Assembly (NCBI GenBank): GCA_965247075.1
Contig: CBDFGK010000002.1
Coordinates: 868,001 to 932,000, forward strand
Direction: 5' to 3'
Source: CBDFGK01 sp965247075
Lineage (GTDB): Bacteria; Pseudomonadota; Gammaproteobacteria; Pseudomonadales; Halieaceae
Length of the DNA: 64,000 nucleotides
A model generated the notes under the pieces. It was not told the DNA's origin. It saw only the letters and a list, made by a program, of their open reading frames with translations, and ran no database searches. Below, piece after piece: positions 1-9,543 of the stretch (position 1 is its first letter; every line of letters starts with the position of its first letter). The position numbers were made by a program, and so were the translations under genes.

Positions 1-666
1 TTGATCCATCATGGGCAGGAAATCTTCCAGTGCCTCCAACACAACCACTTCCGAACCGCAGCGGTTCCAGACGCTACCCAGTTCAAGACCAATCACACCG
101 GCGCCGATGACCCCCAGCCGCCTGGGTACTTTAGTGAGTTCCAATGCGCCGGTGGAATCAACGATGTACCGGTTATCCAGTGGTGCAGGCGGTATATCCA
201 CCGGCACTGAGCCGGTGGCAATAATAATATTGTCGGCATCGATAATCTGCACGTCACCGGCGGCTGTGGTCAATTCAACCCGGTGGCCCGCCAATACCTT
301 GCCAGTGCCCGCCAGGGAAGTCACCCCGTTGGCCTTGAACAACCCGACAATACCATCGGTCAGTTGGCCTACTATCTTGTCTTTGCGGGCAATCATCGCC
401 GCCACGTCGAGGCTGGTCTTGCCTGCCTTAATACCGTGTACTGCCAGGGCCGCCTGCGTTTCATAAAACTTGTAGGAACTGTCCAGCAGTGCCTTGGAGG
501 GAATGCAGCCAACGTTCAGGCAGGTGCCGCCCAGTTTCGACTTGCCATCTGCGTCGACCCATTTCTCGATACACGCAGCATTCAGACCCAACTGCGCAGC
601 GCGAATAGCGGCCACATAGCCCGCCGGGCCAGAGCCAATCACAACCACATCATATTTTTCTGACAT
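1..666 (-). CDS. lpdA: Dihydrolipoamide dehydrogenase (E3), partial
   Basis: E3 flavoprotein that reoxidises lipoyl groups of the 2-oxoglutarate dehydrogenase complex with NAD+. The frame opens at the ATG at 666 and runs off the left edge, so only about the first 222 residues are present. Visible are the FAD-binding fold VVIGSGPAGYVAAIRAAQLG near residue 8, the redox-active disulfide GGTCLNVGCIPSK near residue 50, and the second Rossmann motif GVIGAGVIGLELGS close to the edge. It starts 42 nt after the sucB stop on the same strand, so it is the last seen gene of the sdh-suc operon, and E3 for SucAB is the natural reading. Confidence 0.95.
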   Translation of the reverse strand, partial: MSEKYDVVVIGSGPAGYVAAIRAAQLGLNAACIEKWVDADGKSKLGGTCLNVGCIPSKALLDSSYKFYETQAALAVHGIKAGKTSLDVAAMIARKDKIVGQLTDGIVGLFKANGVTSLAGTGKVLAGHRVELTTAAGDVQIIDADNIIIATGSVPVDIPPAPLDNRYIVDSTGALELTKVPRRLGVIGAGVIGLELGSVWNRCGSEVVVLEALEDFLPMMDQ

Positions 667-708
667 ATTTTTTTCCTGTGTTCGTCATTTTGCGGCTTGT
701 AAAGCGCT

Positions 709-1896
709 TTAAAGCTGTAGCAATATGCGCGCCGGATCTTCCAGCAAGTCCTTGATCGCCACCAGGCACTGTACGGCGTCTTTGCCGTCCACCAGGCGAT
801 GGTCATATGAAAGTGCCAAATACATCATCGGCAAAATAACCACTTCGCCTGCTACCGCCATGGGACGATCCTGAATTTTGTGCATGCCCAGGATGCCGGT
901 CTGCGGTGGATTGAGTATCGGCGTGGACAGCAGCGAGCCAAATACTCCGCCATTGGTAATGGTGAAGGTACCACCGGTCATTTCGTCGATAGTCAATTTG
1001 CCGTCGCGAGCACGCAGCCCCAGGTCACGAATCTTCGCTTCCACGTCTGCCACACTCATAAAGTCCGCATCGCGCAGCACCGGCACCACAAGGCCGCCGG
1101 GTGTAGATACAGCCACACCGATATCCTGGTAACCGTGATAGACAACATCATCACCGTCGATAGACGCATTGACGGCGGGGAAACGTTTCAGGGCTTCACA
1201 GGCGGCTTTTACAAACAGGCCCATATATCCAAGCCGGGTGCCGTTGTGCGCCTTTTCAAATTGCTGCTTGTACTTGGCCCGCAATGCCATCACCGGCGCC
1301 ATGTTGACCTCGTTAAAGGTAGTCAGCATCGCCGTATCCCGGGAGACGCTCAGCAGGCGCTCGGCAATACGTTTGCGCATCCGCGTCATCGGCACACGCC
1401 GCTCGACCCGCTCGCTGGAATGGCCGGCTACATCAGGTATTGCACTACCTGTTGGCACCGCCGGTGCAGGTACCGGAGCAACAGTTGCTTCTTTACTGTG
1501 TTTGATCAGGTCTTCCTTGGTGATGAGGCCGTCTTTGCCCGTGCCGGCAACCAGCGCTACATCGATATTATGCTCATCGGCAAAACGGCGTGCAGCGGGG
1601 CCCAGGCGGGGTTCGGTTGCGGGACTCTGCACAGGGTCGGTAGCGGCGCCGGCGACTGCACCCTCCTCAATACGGGCAATAGTGTCGTTACTGAGGATGA
1701 CATCACCCTCTGCCTTGAGAATTTCCGTCAGTACACCGTCTGCCGGTGCAACAACTTCCATCACTACCTTGTCGGTTTCTATCTCTACCAGCAATTCATC
1801 TCGCGTGACGGTATCGCCGGCGCTTTTGTGCCAGGTGGCGATCTCGCCATCTGTCACAGATTCAGGAAATGCCGGTGCCTTGATTTCAATTACCAT
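709..1896 (-). CDS. sucB: 2-oxoglutarate dehydrogenase E2, dihydrolipoyl succinyltransferase
   Basis: Transfers the succinyl group from E1-bound thiamine to CoA through a swinging lipoyl arm; forms the core of the complex. The 395-aa product has an N-terminal lipoyl domain with acceptor Lys43 in ETDKVVMEV, an Ala/Pro-rich linker, an E3/E1-binding domain around residues 96-132 (RLGPAARRFADEH), and the acyltransferase domain ending in the catalytic motif SYDHRLVDG (His366, Asp370). Length matches the family. It begins 9 nt after the sucA stop and precedes lpdA, as expected for a co-transcribed complex. Confidence 0.97.
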   Translation of the reverse strand: MVIEIKAPAFPESVTDGEIATWHKSAGDTVTRDELLVEIETDKVVMEVVAPADGVLTEILKAEGDVILSNDTIARIEEGAVAGAATDPVQSPATEPRLGPAARRFADEHNIDVALVAGTGKDGLITKEDLIKHSKEATVAPVPAPAVPTGSAIPDVAGHSSERVERRVPMTRMRKRIAERLLSVSRDTAMLTTFNEVNMAPVMALRAKYKQQFEKAHNGTRLGYMGLFVKAACEALKRFPAVNASIDGDDVVYHGYQDIGVAVSTPGGLVVPVLRDADFMSVADVEAKIRDLGLRARDGKLTIDEMTGGTFTITNGGVFGSLLSTPILNPPQTGILGMHKIQDRPMAVAGEVVILPMMYLALSYDHRLVDGKDAVQCLVAIKDLLEDPARILLQL

Positions 1897-1905
1897 TGCT
1901 CTGTC

Positions 1906-4740
1906 CTATTCTGCCAGGGCTTCGTTAATAAAGTTTTCCTGTTGTTCCAGGTGCAGTGACATATATCCTGCCGCTGGTGCAGCGGATGCCTCACGGCCGA
2001 CATGGTGCAGGTAAACTGCGGCCTTATGTCGGTGCATAACACGTCGCATGTGGTGCTGACTCGAATACCAGACGCCCTGGTTGACGGGCTCTTCCTGGCA
2101 CCATATCGCATCGCTGAGATTAGGCCACTGGGTCAGCACCTGGTACAGCTCCTCTTCCGGAAAGGGATACAGTTGCTCCAGGCGGATAATCGCGATGTCA
2201 TCAATGGCTCGGTCACGGCGGGCGTCACGCAGGTCGTAGTATATTTTCCCGGCACAAATCACTACCCGCCTGATCTTGTCGGCGTCGATCTCGTCCGTTT
2301 CATTAATCACCGTCTGAAACTGGCCATTGGCGAGTTCTTCCAGCGTGGAGGTGGCTTGTTTGTGGCGCAGCAAGCTTTTCGGTGACATCACTATCAACGG
2401 TCGCCGCAGGGGCCGAATGGCCTGGCGTCTGAGCATGTGGTAAACCTGCGCCGGCGTGGTCGGCACGCACACCTGCATATTGTGCTCTGCGCACAGTTGC
2501 AGGTAGCGTTCCAGGCGCGCTGACGAGTGTTCCGGGCCCTGCCCCTCATAGCCGTGCGGCAACAACAGGGTCAGACCACACATGCGGCCCCACTTGTGCT
2601 CACCGCTGGCAATAAACTGATCGATCACCACCTGCGCACCGTTGGCGAAATCACCAAACTGCGCCTCCCATATCACAATACCCTTGGGTGAGGTTGTGGC
2701 ATAGCCGTATTCAAAGGCCAGCACGGCTTCTTCAGACAACAGCGAATCGTAAATCTCGAAGGGCGGCTGCTCCTGGCAAATTTTTTGCAGCAGGATGTAA
2801 ATGCTGCCGTCTTTCTGATTATGTAATACCGCGTGGCGGTGGGAAAAGGTACCGCGACCCACATCCTGGCCGGTCAAACGGACCGGATAACCCTGGTCCA
2901 GCAAGGTGGCATAAGCCAGCACCTCTGCCATGCCCCAGTTCAATGGCATGGCGCCACCGGCCATCTTGCGCCGGTCTTCAAGGATCTTCTTCACCTGCCG
3001 ATGCAGGGGAACACCGTCCGGGCTATCGTTTATCTGTTTGGCAAGCGCCTGCAGGTGCTGCAGGTCCATACCGGTGTCACAGCTTATATCCCAGTCGTGA
3101 CCCAGGTAGGGGGTCCAATCGACAAACAGCTCCTTGTTGGGCTCGGTGACCAGATTGCTTACCAGCGGTTCATCACGGTCCAGTGAATCCCGGCAGCCAT
3201 CTACCAGATACTGGTCTTCCTCTCGGCTCACCACACCCTCTGCTATCAGGCTCTGTGCATAAAGATCACGGGTAGTGGGATGCTTGCGTATTGCCTCGTA
3301 CATCAGCGGTTGTGTTACCGCCGGTTCATCGGCCTCGTTGTGGCCGCGGCGCCGATAACAGACCAGGTCGACCACCACATCCCTGGTAAATTCGTTGCGA
3401 TAATCCACCGCTAGCTGGGTGACAAACAACACCGCTTCCGGGTCATCGGCATTGACGTGAAAAATAGGCGCTTGCACCATTTTGGCCACATCAGTGCAGT
3501 ATTCGGTGGAGCGCGCATCGGCGCGCCGACTGGTGGTGAAACCCACCTGGTTGTTAAGTACCACGTGGATGGTGCCGCCGGTACGATAACCGCGGGTTTG
3601 AGACATCTGGAAGGTTTCCATCACCACGCCCTGGCCTGCAAATGCCGCGTCGCCGTGCACCACGATGGGAACCACGGTATTGCCCTGGGGGTCCAGGCGC
3701 CGATCCTGACGCGCCCGCACCGAGCCCTCTACAACCGGTGAGACAATCTCCAGGTGAGAAGGGTTAAAGGCCAGTGCCAGGTGGCACTCCCCGCCCGGTG
3801 TCATCACATTGGAGGAAAAGCCCTGGTGGTATTTAACATCGCCGGAACTGTCGTACACGGCTTTGCCTTCAAACTCGTCAAACAGGCTGGAGGGCCTCTT
3901 GCCAAATACATTGATCAATACATTGAGGCGGCCCCGGTGAGCCATGCCGATCACGATTTCCTTGGCGCCATAGCCGCCGGAGCGCTGTATCATTTCGTAA
4001 AGCATGGGAATAAGGCTCTCACTCCCCTCCAGTCCAAAGCGCTTGGTACCCGGATACTTGGAGCCCAGCGACTTCTCCAGACCCTCCGCCTTGATCAACC
4101 GGCGCAACAGGGTTTTGCGAACATCGACGCCAAAATCGGGAGCGGAGCGTACACTCTCCATACGCTGCATAATCCAGTGACGTTCTGCACTGTCAGTGAT
4201 ATGCATAAACTCTGCGCCCACGTGCTTGCAGTAGGTGCGCTCGATAACCTCGTGAATTTCCCCCAGGGTGGCATCGGCCTTGCCGATATGCAGGCTACCG
4301 GTTTGGAACACCGTGTCGTAGTCGGCGGTAGAAAGTTCGTGAAAGCCCAGTTCCAGATCGGCCACGCGCTGCCGCTCAGCCAAGCCCAGTGGGTCCAGCC
4401 TGGCCTTCTGATGACCGCGCTGTCGGTAGGCCGAAATCAACTGAATTACCCGAACCTGCTTGCGCTCATACTCGGTTGCCTGGCTATCGGATGCCACCGT
4501 GGCTTCGGTGCGTACCCGCATCTTGCCAATCTGCGCGAAACGCTCGCGCACCGTGGAATGCGGCACATCCTGCACCTTGCCACCGTTGACCCGGGGCAGG
4601 GTATCAAAATAGCTGCGCCACTCCCCCGGCACCGCATTGGGGTCCATCAGGTAGGCCTCGTAGAGATCCTCTACATAGGTGGCATTACCACCGTAGATGT
4701 GGGAGCTTTTCCACAAAAGCTCCATGCTGCTTGCTTGCAT
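1906..4740 (-). CDS. sucA: 2-oxoglutarate dehydrogenase E1
   Basis: Thiamine-diphosphate-dependent decarboxylase of 2-oxoglutarate, 944 aa, the usual length. The N-terminus carries the E1 helper segment LWKSSHIYGGNATYVEDLY. The ThDP/active-site region includes GMAHRGRLNVLINVFGK and GDAAFAGQGVVMETFQMS, and the C-terminal transketolase-like half has RLTGQDVGRGTFSHRHAV. It lies 47 nt downstream of sdhB in the sdhCDAB-sucAB order known from enteric and pseudomonad genomes. Confidence 0.98.
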   Translation of the reverse strand: MQASSMELLWKSSHIYGGNATYVEDLYEAYLMDPNAVPGEWRSYFDTLPRVNGGKVQDVPHSTVRERFAQIGKMRVRTEATVASDSQATEYERKQVRVIQLISAYRQRGHQKARLDPLGLAERQRVADLELGFHELSTADYDTVFQTGSLHIGKADATLGEIHEVIERTYCKHVGAEFMHITDSAERHWIMQRMESVRSAPDFGVDVRKTLLRRLIKAEGLEKSLGSKYPGTKRFGLEGSESLIPMLYEMIQRSGGYGAKEIVIGMAHRGRLNVLINVFGKRPSSLFDEFEGKAVYDSSGDVKYHQGFSSNVMTPGGECHLALAFNPSHLEIVSPVVEGSVRARQDRRLDPQGNTVVPIVVHGDAAFAGQGVVMETFQMSQTRGYRTGGTIHVVLNNQVGFTTSRRADARSTEYCTDVAKMVQAPIFHVNADDPEAVLFVTQLAVDYRNEFTRDVVVDLVCYRRRGHNEADEPAVTQPLMYEAIRKHPTTRDLYAQSLIAEGVVSREEDQYLVDGCRDSLDRDEPLVSNLVTEPNKELFVDWTPYLGHDWDISCDTGMDLQHLQALAKQINDSPDGVPLHRQVKKILEDRRKMAGGAMPLNWGMAEVLAYATLLDQGYPVRLTGQDVGRGTFSHRHAVLHNQKDGSIYILLQKICQEQPPFEIYDSLLSEEAVLAFEYGYATTSPKGIVIWEAQFGDFANGAQVVIDQFIASGEHKWGRMCGLTLLLPHGYEGQGPEHSSARLERYLQLCAEHNMQVCVPTTPAQVYHMLRRQAIRPLRRPLIVMSPKSLLRHKQATSTLEELANGQFQTVINETDEIDADKIRRVVICAGKIYYDLRDARRDRAIDDIAIIRLEQLYPFPEEELYQVLTQWPNLSDAIWCQEEPVNQGVWYSSQHHMRRVMHRHKAAVYLHHVGREASAAPAAGYMSLHLEQQENFINEALAE

Positions 4741-4787
4741 TGGTAAGCTCTCGAATTAGCTGGCTCAGCACTGATTCTGGCACAGAA

Positions 4788-5492
4788 TCAGGTAGCTCGC
4801 TGTAATAACATATTTCTGATATGACCGATGGCCCGGGTCGGGTTGAGGCCCTTGGGGCACACCGCCACACAATTTTGAATACCGTGGCAGCGAAATACGC
4901 TGAATGGATCGTCCAGATTGGCCAGCCGTTCCGCTGCTGCGGTATCGCGGCTGTCAGCCAGGAAGCGGTAGGCCTGCAGCAAACCGGCGGGGCCGATGAA
5001 GCGGTCCGGGTTCCACCAGAACGAGGGACAAGCGGTAGAACAACAAGCGCAGAGGATGCACTCGTACAAACCATCCAGTTTTTCCCGCTCCTCGGGAGAC
5101 TGCAGGCGCTCAATCGCCGGCGGCGGCGTATTGTTCTGCAGGTAGGGCTGGATTTTTTCGTATTGGGCGTAGAAAAGGCTCATATCCACAATCAGGTCAC
5201 GCACCACCGGCAGGCCGGGTAGCGGGCGAATTATCAGCCGGTTGTTCTTCACTGTCTCGGACAGCGGCGTGATACAGGCCAGACCATTCTTGCCATTCAT
5301 GTTGAGACCGTCGGAACCACAGACACCTTCCCGGCAGGAGCGCCGGTAGGTGACGGTCGGGTCCTGTGCCTTGATCAATTCCAGCACATCCAACACCATC
5401 AGGTCCTTGCCGCCGGTGTCCACCTCGAGGTCTTGCATATAGGGCTCGCTGTCCACTTCCGGGTTGTAGCGGTAGATACTGACTTGCAACAT
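4788..5492 (-). CDS. sdhB: Succinate dehydrogenase iron-sulfur subunit
   Basis: Electron-transfer subunit of complex II on the cytoplasmic membrane face, 234 aa. All three cluster motifs are visible: SCREGVCGSDGLNMNGKNGL with a following Cys for the [2Fe-2S] centre, CILCACCSTACP for [4Fe-4S], and CHGIQNCVAVCPKGLNP for [3Fe-4S]. It starts 12 nt after sdhA and precedes sucA. Confidence 0.98.
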   Translation of the reverse strand: MLQVSIYRYNPEVDSEPYMQDLEVDTGGKDLMVLDVLELIKAQDPTVTYRRSCREGVCGSDGLNMNGKNGLACITPLSETVKNNRLIIRPLPGLPVVRDLIVDMSLFYAQYEKIQPYLQNNTPPPAIERLQSPEEREKLDGLYECILCACCSTACPSFWWNPDRFIGPAGLLQAYRFLADSRDTAAAERLANLDDPFSVFRCHGIQNCVAVCPKGLNPTRAIGHIRNMLLQRAT

Positions 5493-5504
5493 CCGATAAT
5501 CCTC

Positions 5505-7277
5505 TTAGTAAGTCCGTATTTTGGGCTGGAAAGTGTCAACCGTCTTGGGCGTGAAGTTCACGCTGCGCTTACTGACAGTCTTGTCAGCTGGGTGATACAG
5601 GGAGTGACACAACCAATTCTCATCGTCGCGCTCGGTGAAGTCTTCCCTGGCGTGCGCGCCACGGCTCTCCTTGCGCTCCTGGGCGGCAATAGCGGTAGCT
5701 TCAGCCACCTCAAACAGGTTTTGCAGCTCCAGGGCTTCCAGTCGCGCGGTATTGTACGCCTGGCTCTTGTCCGCCATCTCGACGTTGGCGATGCGATCAC
5801 GCAATTCTGCCAGCTTGCCAATGCCTTCCTGCATAAATTCACCCTTGCGAAACACGCCAAAGTGATTTTGCATGATGCCCTGTAATTCCGCGCGCAGGTC
5901 AGCGGTTTTTTCGCCACCCGTGGAGCTGTTGAGTGCATCCAGGCGTGCATTGCTCCGCGCAAGGTCGCTCTCGCCGGCATCGCGCAACTCAATACCACTG
6001 CGCAGTGACTCTTCAATATACTTGCCGGCTGCTCGTCCGAATACCACCAGGTCCAGCAGCGAGTTGCCACCCAGGCGATTGGCACCGTGTACCGACACAC
6101 AGGCCACCTCACCACAGGCATACAAGCCAGGAATAACCTGGTCATTGCCGAGTGCGTCTACAGTCAGGGCCTGACCGTGGACGTTGGTGGGAATACCGCC
6201 CATCATATAATGACAGGTGGGTATCACCGGCACCGGTTCCTTAACGGGGTCGGCGTGGGCAAAGGTGCGCGACAACTCACAAATACCCGGCAGGCGAGAT
6301 TCCAGCACCTCCTCACCCAGGTGATCCAGCTTGAGGTGCACGTGATCGCCGTTCGGGCCACAACCGCGTCCTTCCAGTATCTCCAGCACAATAGACCGGG
6401 CGACCACATCGCGACCGGCAAGGTCTTTGGCGTTGGGAGCATAGCGCTCCATAAAGCGTTCACCGTCCCGGTTGACCAGGTAGCCGCCCTCGCCGCGACA
6501 ACCTTCAGTTACCAACACGCCCGCACCGGCAATACCGGTGGGGTGAAACTGCCACATTTCGATATCCTGTACCGGGCAACCCGCCCGCAGCGCCATGCCG
6601 ATGCCGTCACCCGTATTGATGTGGGCGTTGGTGGTGGAGGCGTAAATGCGCCCGGCACCACCGGTGGCAAATACCGTAGCCTTGGACTTAACGAAAACTG
6701 TTTCGCCGGTCTCCATGCAAATAGCGGTAACACCCACCACAGCGCCGTCCTGGTTTTTCACCAGATCAACCGCAAACCACTCATTAAAGAACACCGTGTC
6801 GGCCTTCAGGTTGCCCTGATAAAGCGTGTGCAGCAGTGCATGACCGGTACGGTCTGCCGCGGCACAGGTACGTGCCGCCTGGCCGCCTTCACCGTAGTTC
6901 TTGGATTGCCCACCAAAGGGGCGCTGGTAGATGCGGCCCTCTTCGGTACGCGAGAACGGCAGCCCCATGTGTTCCAGTTCGTACACCGCTTCCGGTCCCA
7001 CCGAGCACATATATTCAATCGCGTCCTGATCACCGATATAGTCGGAGCCCTTGACGGTGTCGTACATGTGCCAGCGCCAGTCGTCATTGGGATCATCACT
7101 GGCTATCGCACAGGTAATACCGCCCTGGGCAGACACCGTATGTGAGCGGGTGGGGAAAACCTTGGTGATAACCGCTGTTTTGTAACCAGACTGTGCCAGT
7201 TCCAGCGCAGCCCTCATGCCGGCACCACCGCCACCTACGATTACACCATCAAATGAAATTGTGCGCATACTGGACAT
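5505..7277 (-). CDS. sdhA: Succinate dehydrogenase flavoprotein subunit
   Basis: Catalytic FAD subunit of complex II, oxidising succinate to fumarate. The frame extends upstream to 7346, but that extension overlaps sdhD. The ATG at 7277 gives 590 aa beginning MSSMRTISFDG, close to the 588 of the E. coli protein, and has a GGGGAGG Shine-Dalgarno inside the sdhD tail. The ATG at 7268 is also possible. Motifs: FAD fold GVIVGGGGAGMRAALELAQSG, covalent-FAD segment TRSHTVSAQGG, and the active-site region HPTGIAGAGVLVTEG and HGANRLGGNSLLDLV. Confidence 0.97.
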   Translation of the reverse strand: MSSMRTISFDGVIVGGGGAGMRAALELAQSGYKTAVITKVFPTRSHTVSAQGGITCAIASDDPNDDWRWHMYDTVKGSDYIGDQDAIEYMCSVGPEAVYELEHMGLPFSRTEEGRIYQRPFGGQSKNYGEGGQAARTCAAADRTGHALLHTLYQGNLKADTVFFNEWFAVDLVKNQDGAVVGVTAICMETGETVFVKSKATVFATGGAGRIYASTTNAHINTGDGIGMALRAGCPVQDIEMWQFHPTGIAGAGVLVTEGCRGEGGYLVNRDGERFMERYAPNAKDLAGRDVVARSIVLEILEGRGCGPNGDHVHLKLDHLGEEVLESRLPGICELSRTFAHADPVKEPVPVIPTCHYMMGGIPTNVHGQALTVDALGNDQVIPGLYACGEVACVSVHGANRLGGNSLLDLVVFGRAAGKYIEESLRSGIELRDAGESDLARSNARLDALNSSTGGEKTADLRAELQGIMQNHFGVFRKGEFMQEGIGKLAELRDRIANVEMADKSQAYNTARLEALELQNLFEVAEATAIAAQERKESRGAHAREDFTERDDENWLCHSLYHPADKTVSKRSVNFTPKTVDTFQPKIRTY

Positions 7278-7282
7278 CGCTC

Positions 7283-7660
7283 TCAGCGGCCTCCCCACAG
7301 AATTTGAATGCCCCACACCAGGTAGGTGAACAGGGTTATACCGCAACCAATGCTGGCCAGCGCACGCAGCAAGTTGGCCTTTTCGCCTAACATGCGCGGG
7401 GTCAGATAGTCAGTAAACACACTCCACAGGCCAATCCAGGCGTGCACTGCCAGGGAAAGAATGGCCGCCATGCTAAATACACGCATCGCTGTATGCTGGA
7501 AAAATCCATGCCACTGGGCATAGTCCATACCCGGGTTACTAACCAGGTAGGAGGTGAGACAAAGGAAGTAAGCCAGCAGTACGACGGCGGTTACCCGTTG
7601 CATCAGCCAATCGTAGAGGCCGGAGCGGCCCAGGTTCGTTACGGCAGTTACCATATCCAT
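7283..7660 (-). CDS. sdhD: Succinate dehydrogenase membrane anchor subunit D
   Basis: Hydrophobic 125-aa anchor with three predicted membrane helices (about residues 20-42, 60-82 and 98-120). The haem/quinone-site pattern AWIGLWSVFTDYL with preceding His follows the SdhD family. The start overlaps the end of sdhC, and its own tail contains the sdhA ribosome-binding site, so translation of the anchors and SdhA is probably coupled. An in-frame ATG two codons later is an equally good start. Confidence 0.93.
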   Translation of the reverse strand: MDMVTAVTNLGRSGLYDWLMQRVTAVVLLAYFLCLTSYLVSNPGMDYAQWHGFFQHTAMRVFSMAAILSLAVHAWIGLWSVFTDYLTPRMLGEKANLLRALASIGCGITLFTYLVWGIQILWGGR

Positions 7661-8034
7661 ATCCCCGCAAGTGCAATAAGTACGGCCGAGCCCACTATGA
7701 CCAGGCGTGCGCCCAGGATGCCACCCTCCAGCGTTTCACCAATGCCAAAGTCAGCTATCAAGTGCTTGACGCCCGCCAGCGTGTGGTAGATGAGGCCGGA
7801 CAGGATCGCCCACACCACCAGCTTGACGAGGCTCGAGTCCAATACCTGTCGGGCTTCAGCAAAACCGGCCGGACTGGACAAACTCAGGTCCAGCAGCCAG
7901 ATCAGGATAGCCATGCCTAAAAAGATAAATACGCCGGAGGCGCGAGTGAGAATGGAAACCAGCGCCGGCAGGGGTAGCCGTATCGTGGTCATATCCAAAT
8001 TAACAGGTCGATTGTCGTTCACGGTAATACACAC
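7648..8034 (-). CDS. sdhC: Succinate dehydrogenase cytochrome b556 subunit
   Basis: First gene of the sdh-suc operon, a 128-aa membrane anchor that binds haem b with SdhD. Family signature RPVNLDMTTIRLPLPALVSI at residues 9-28 and the haem-ligand region YHTLAGVKHLIADFG are clear, with three membrane spans. No ATG is available. GTG at 8034 gives an N-terminus the same length as E. coli SdhC, and GTG at 8022 is the alternative. Neither has a strong Shine-Dalgarno. Confidence 0.93.
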   Translation of the reverse strand: MCITVNDNRPVNLDMTTIRLPLPALVSILTRASGVFIFLGMAILIWLLDLSLSSPAGFAEARQVLDSSLVKLVVWAILSGLIYHTLAGVKHLIADFGIGETLEGGILGARLVIVGSAVLIALAGIWIW

Positions 8035-8187
8035 CAGTCAGAGCCCAGAGGCCATTCAATGAAAAAGCTGAGATCCAAATCAGCACGAGGGACGCGCCTC
8101 GTCGGACCGCGCGAAATTATAGGCAGATCGATGTGCAAATACAACGTGAGCGCTAGAGAATATGCCGGACTTATTGCCCCATGGCAA

Positions 8188-8215
8188 TTGACAATATGCC
8201 CCGAAACTTTATAGT
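8188..8215 (+). promoter_or_regulatory. Probable sigma-70 promoter of gltA
   Basis: TTGACA at 8188-8193 and TATAGT at 8210-8215, separated by 16 bp, lie about 33 bp before the gltA start inside the sdhC-gltA divergent spacer. The match to the housekeeping consensus is good. Activity is inferred. The corresponding sdhC promoter on the other strand is not obvious by eye. Confidence 0.55.
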
Positions 8216-8248
8216 TGAGCCCCTCAGGAATGCAACACAGGACCCTCT

Positions 8249-9538
8249 ATGAGCGACAAGAAAGCCTACCTAAAGGTTGACGGTATAGATGAGACAATAG
8301 AGCTGCCCGTCTACTCTGGCAGCATCGGTCCCGACGTAGTAGATGTTGGCGCTCTTACCAGCAAGGGTTTGTTTACCTATGACCCGGGCTTTGTTTCGAC
8401 CGCAGCCTGCGAATCCCAGATCACCTATATAGACGGTGGCAACGGCGTGTTGCTGCACCGCGGCTACCCTATTGAACAATTGGCAGACCAATCCGACTAC
8501 CTGGAGCTGTGCTACCTGCTGCTGTACGGGGAACTTCCCAACGCCGGGCAAAAAGCCGAATTTGAAAATACCGTGCGTTACCACACCATGGTGCACGACC
8601 AGTTAACCTCTCTGTTCCACGGTTTTCGCCGCGATGCACACCCCATGGCCATTTTGTGCGGTGTAGTCGGCGCCCTGTCTGCTTTTTACCACGATTCGCT
8701 GGATATCGCCGATGAACAACACCGTGAAATTGCCGCCTTTCGCCTGATCGCGAAAATGCCAACCCTGGCTGCCATGAGCTACAAGTTTTCCATCGGCCAG
8801 CCCTTTATGTACCCGGACAACTCGCTGAGCTACGCAGAGAACTTCTTGCACATGATGTTTGGCAACCCCTGTGAAAAGAGCAATATTAGCCCGGTGCTGG
8901 CCAAGGCCATGGACCGTATCTTCCTGCTGCACGCCGACCATGAACAAAACGCGTCTACCGCTACCGTGCGCCTGGCCGGCTCTTCCGGCGCCAATCCCTT
9001 CGCCTGTATTGCCGCCGGCATCGCCGCCCTGTGGGGTCCTTCGCACGGTGGTGCCAATGAAGCAGTGCTGGATATGCTGGAGGAAATTGGCAATATATCA
9101 CGCATTGACGAATTCGTGGCCAGGGCAAAAGACAAGCATGATCCCTTCCGCCTGATGGGCTTTGGTCACCGGGTTTACAAAAACTTCGACCCGCGCGCCA
9201 AGGTTATGAAGCAGGCTGCCGACGAGGTACTGGCCGAACTGGGCATAGAGCACGATCCGCTGCTGGAAATCGCCACCCGGCTGGAACAAATCGCCCTGGA
9301 AGATCCCTACTTTATCGAGAAAAAGCTCTACCCGAACGTGGATTTCTACTCTGGCATCATCCTCAAGGCCATTGGTATTCCCACCAGTATGTTCACGGTT
9401 ATATTCGCCGTGGGCCGCACCGTTGGCTGGATTGTTCACTGGCACGAGATGATTAGTGGCAGTTATCGTATCGGGCGCCCACGCCAACTCTATACCGGCC
9501 ATCTCCAGCGCGACTACCTGCCTGTCGACAAGCGTTAA
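8249..9538 (+). CDS. gltA: Citrate synthase
   Basis: Condenses oxaloacetate and acetyl-CoA to citrate, entry to the TCA cycle. At 429 aa it is the hexameric, NADH-sensitive Gram-negative length. Active-site segments seen: LHADHEQNASTATVRLAGSS, FGHRVYKNFDPRAKVM with its catalytic His, and PNVDFYSG carrying the catalytic Asp. It is divergent from the sdh-suc operon, the usual arrangement in gammaproteobacteria. Confidence 0.98.
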   Translation: MSDKKAYLKVDGIDETIELPVYSGSIGPDVVDVGALTSKGLFTYDPGFVSTAACESQITYIDGGNGVLLHRGYPIEQLADQSDYLELCYLLLYGELPNAGQKAEFENTVRYHTMVHDQLTSLFHGFRRDAHPMAILCGVVGALSAFYHDSLDIADEQHREIAAFRLIAKMPTLAAMSYKFSIGQPFMYPDNSLSYAENFLHMMFGNPCEKSNISPVLAKAMDRIFLLHADHEQNASTATVRLAGSSGANPFACIAAGIAALWGPSHGGANEAVLDMLEEIGNISRIDEFVARAKDKHDPFRLMGFGHRVYKNFDPRAKVMKQAADEVLAELGIEHDPLLEIATRLEQIALEDPYFIEKKLYPNVDFYSGIILKAIGIPTSMFTVIFAVGRTVGWIVHWHEMISGSYRIGRPRQLYTGHLQRDYLPVDKR

Positions 9539-9543
9539 TAACA

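Noticed and set aside
880..1959. Long plus-strand open frame (359 aa) opposite sucB
   Set aside because: It is antisense to a well-identified enzyme, has no recognisable domain and results from the codon bias of the real gene. The same applies to frames over sdhA (6087-7145), sucA (3754-4746), guaB (21498-22205) and the DUF3604 gene (55622-56848).
7278..7346. Upstream extension of sdhA
   Set aside because: It overlaps sdhD and adds 23 residues without family similarity; the ATG at 7277 has a good ribosome-binding site.
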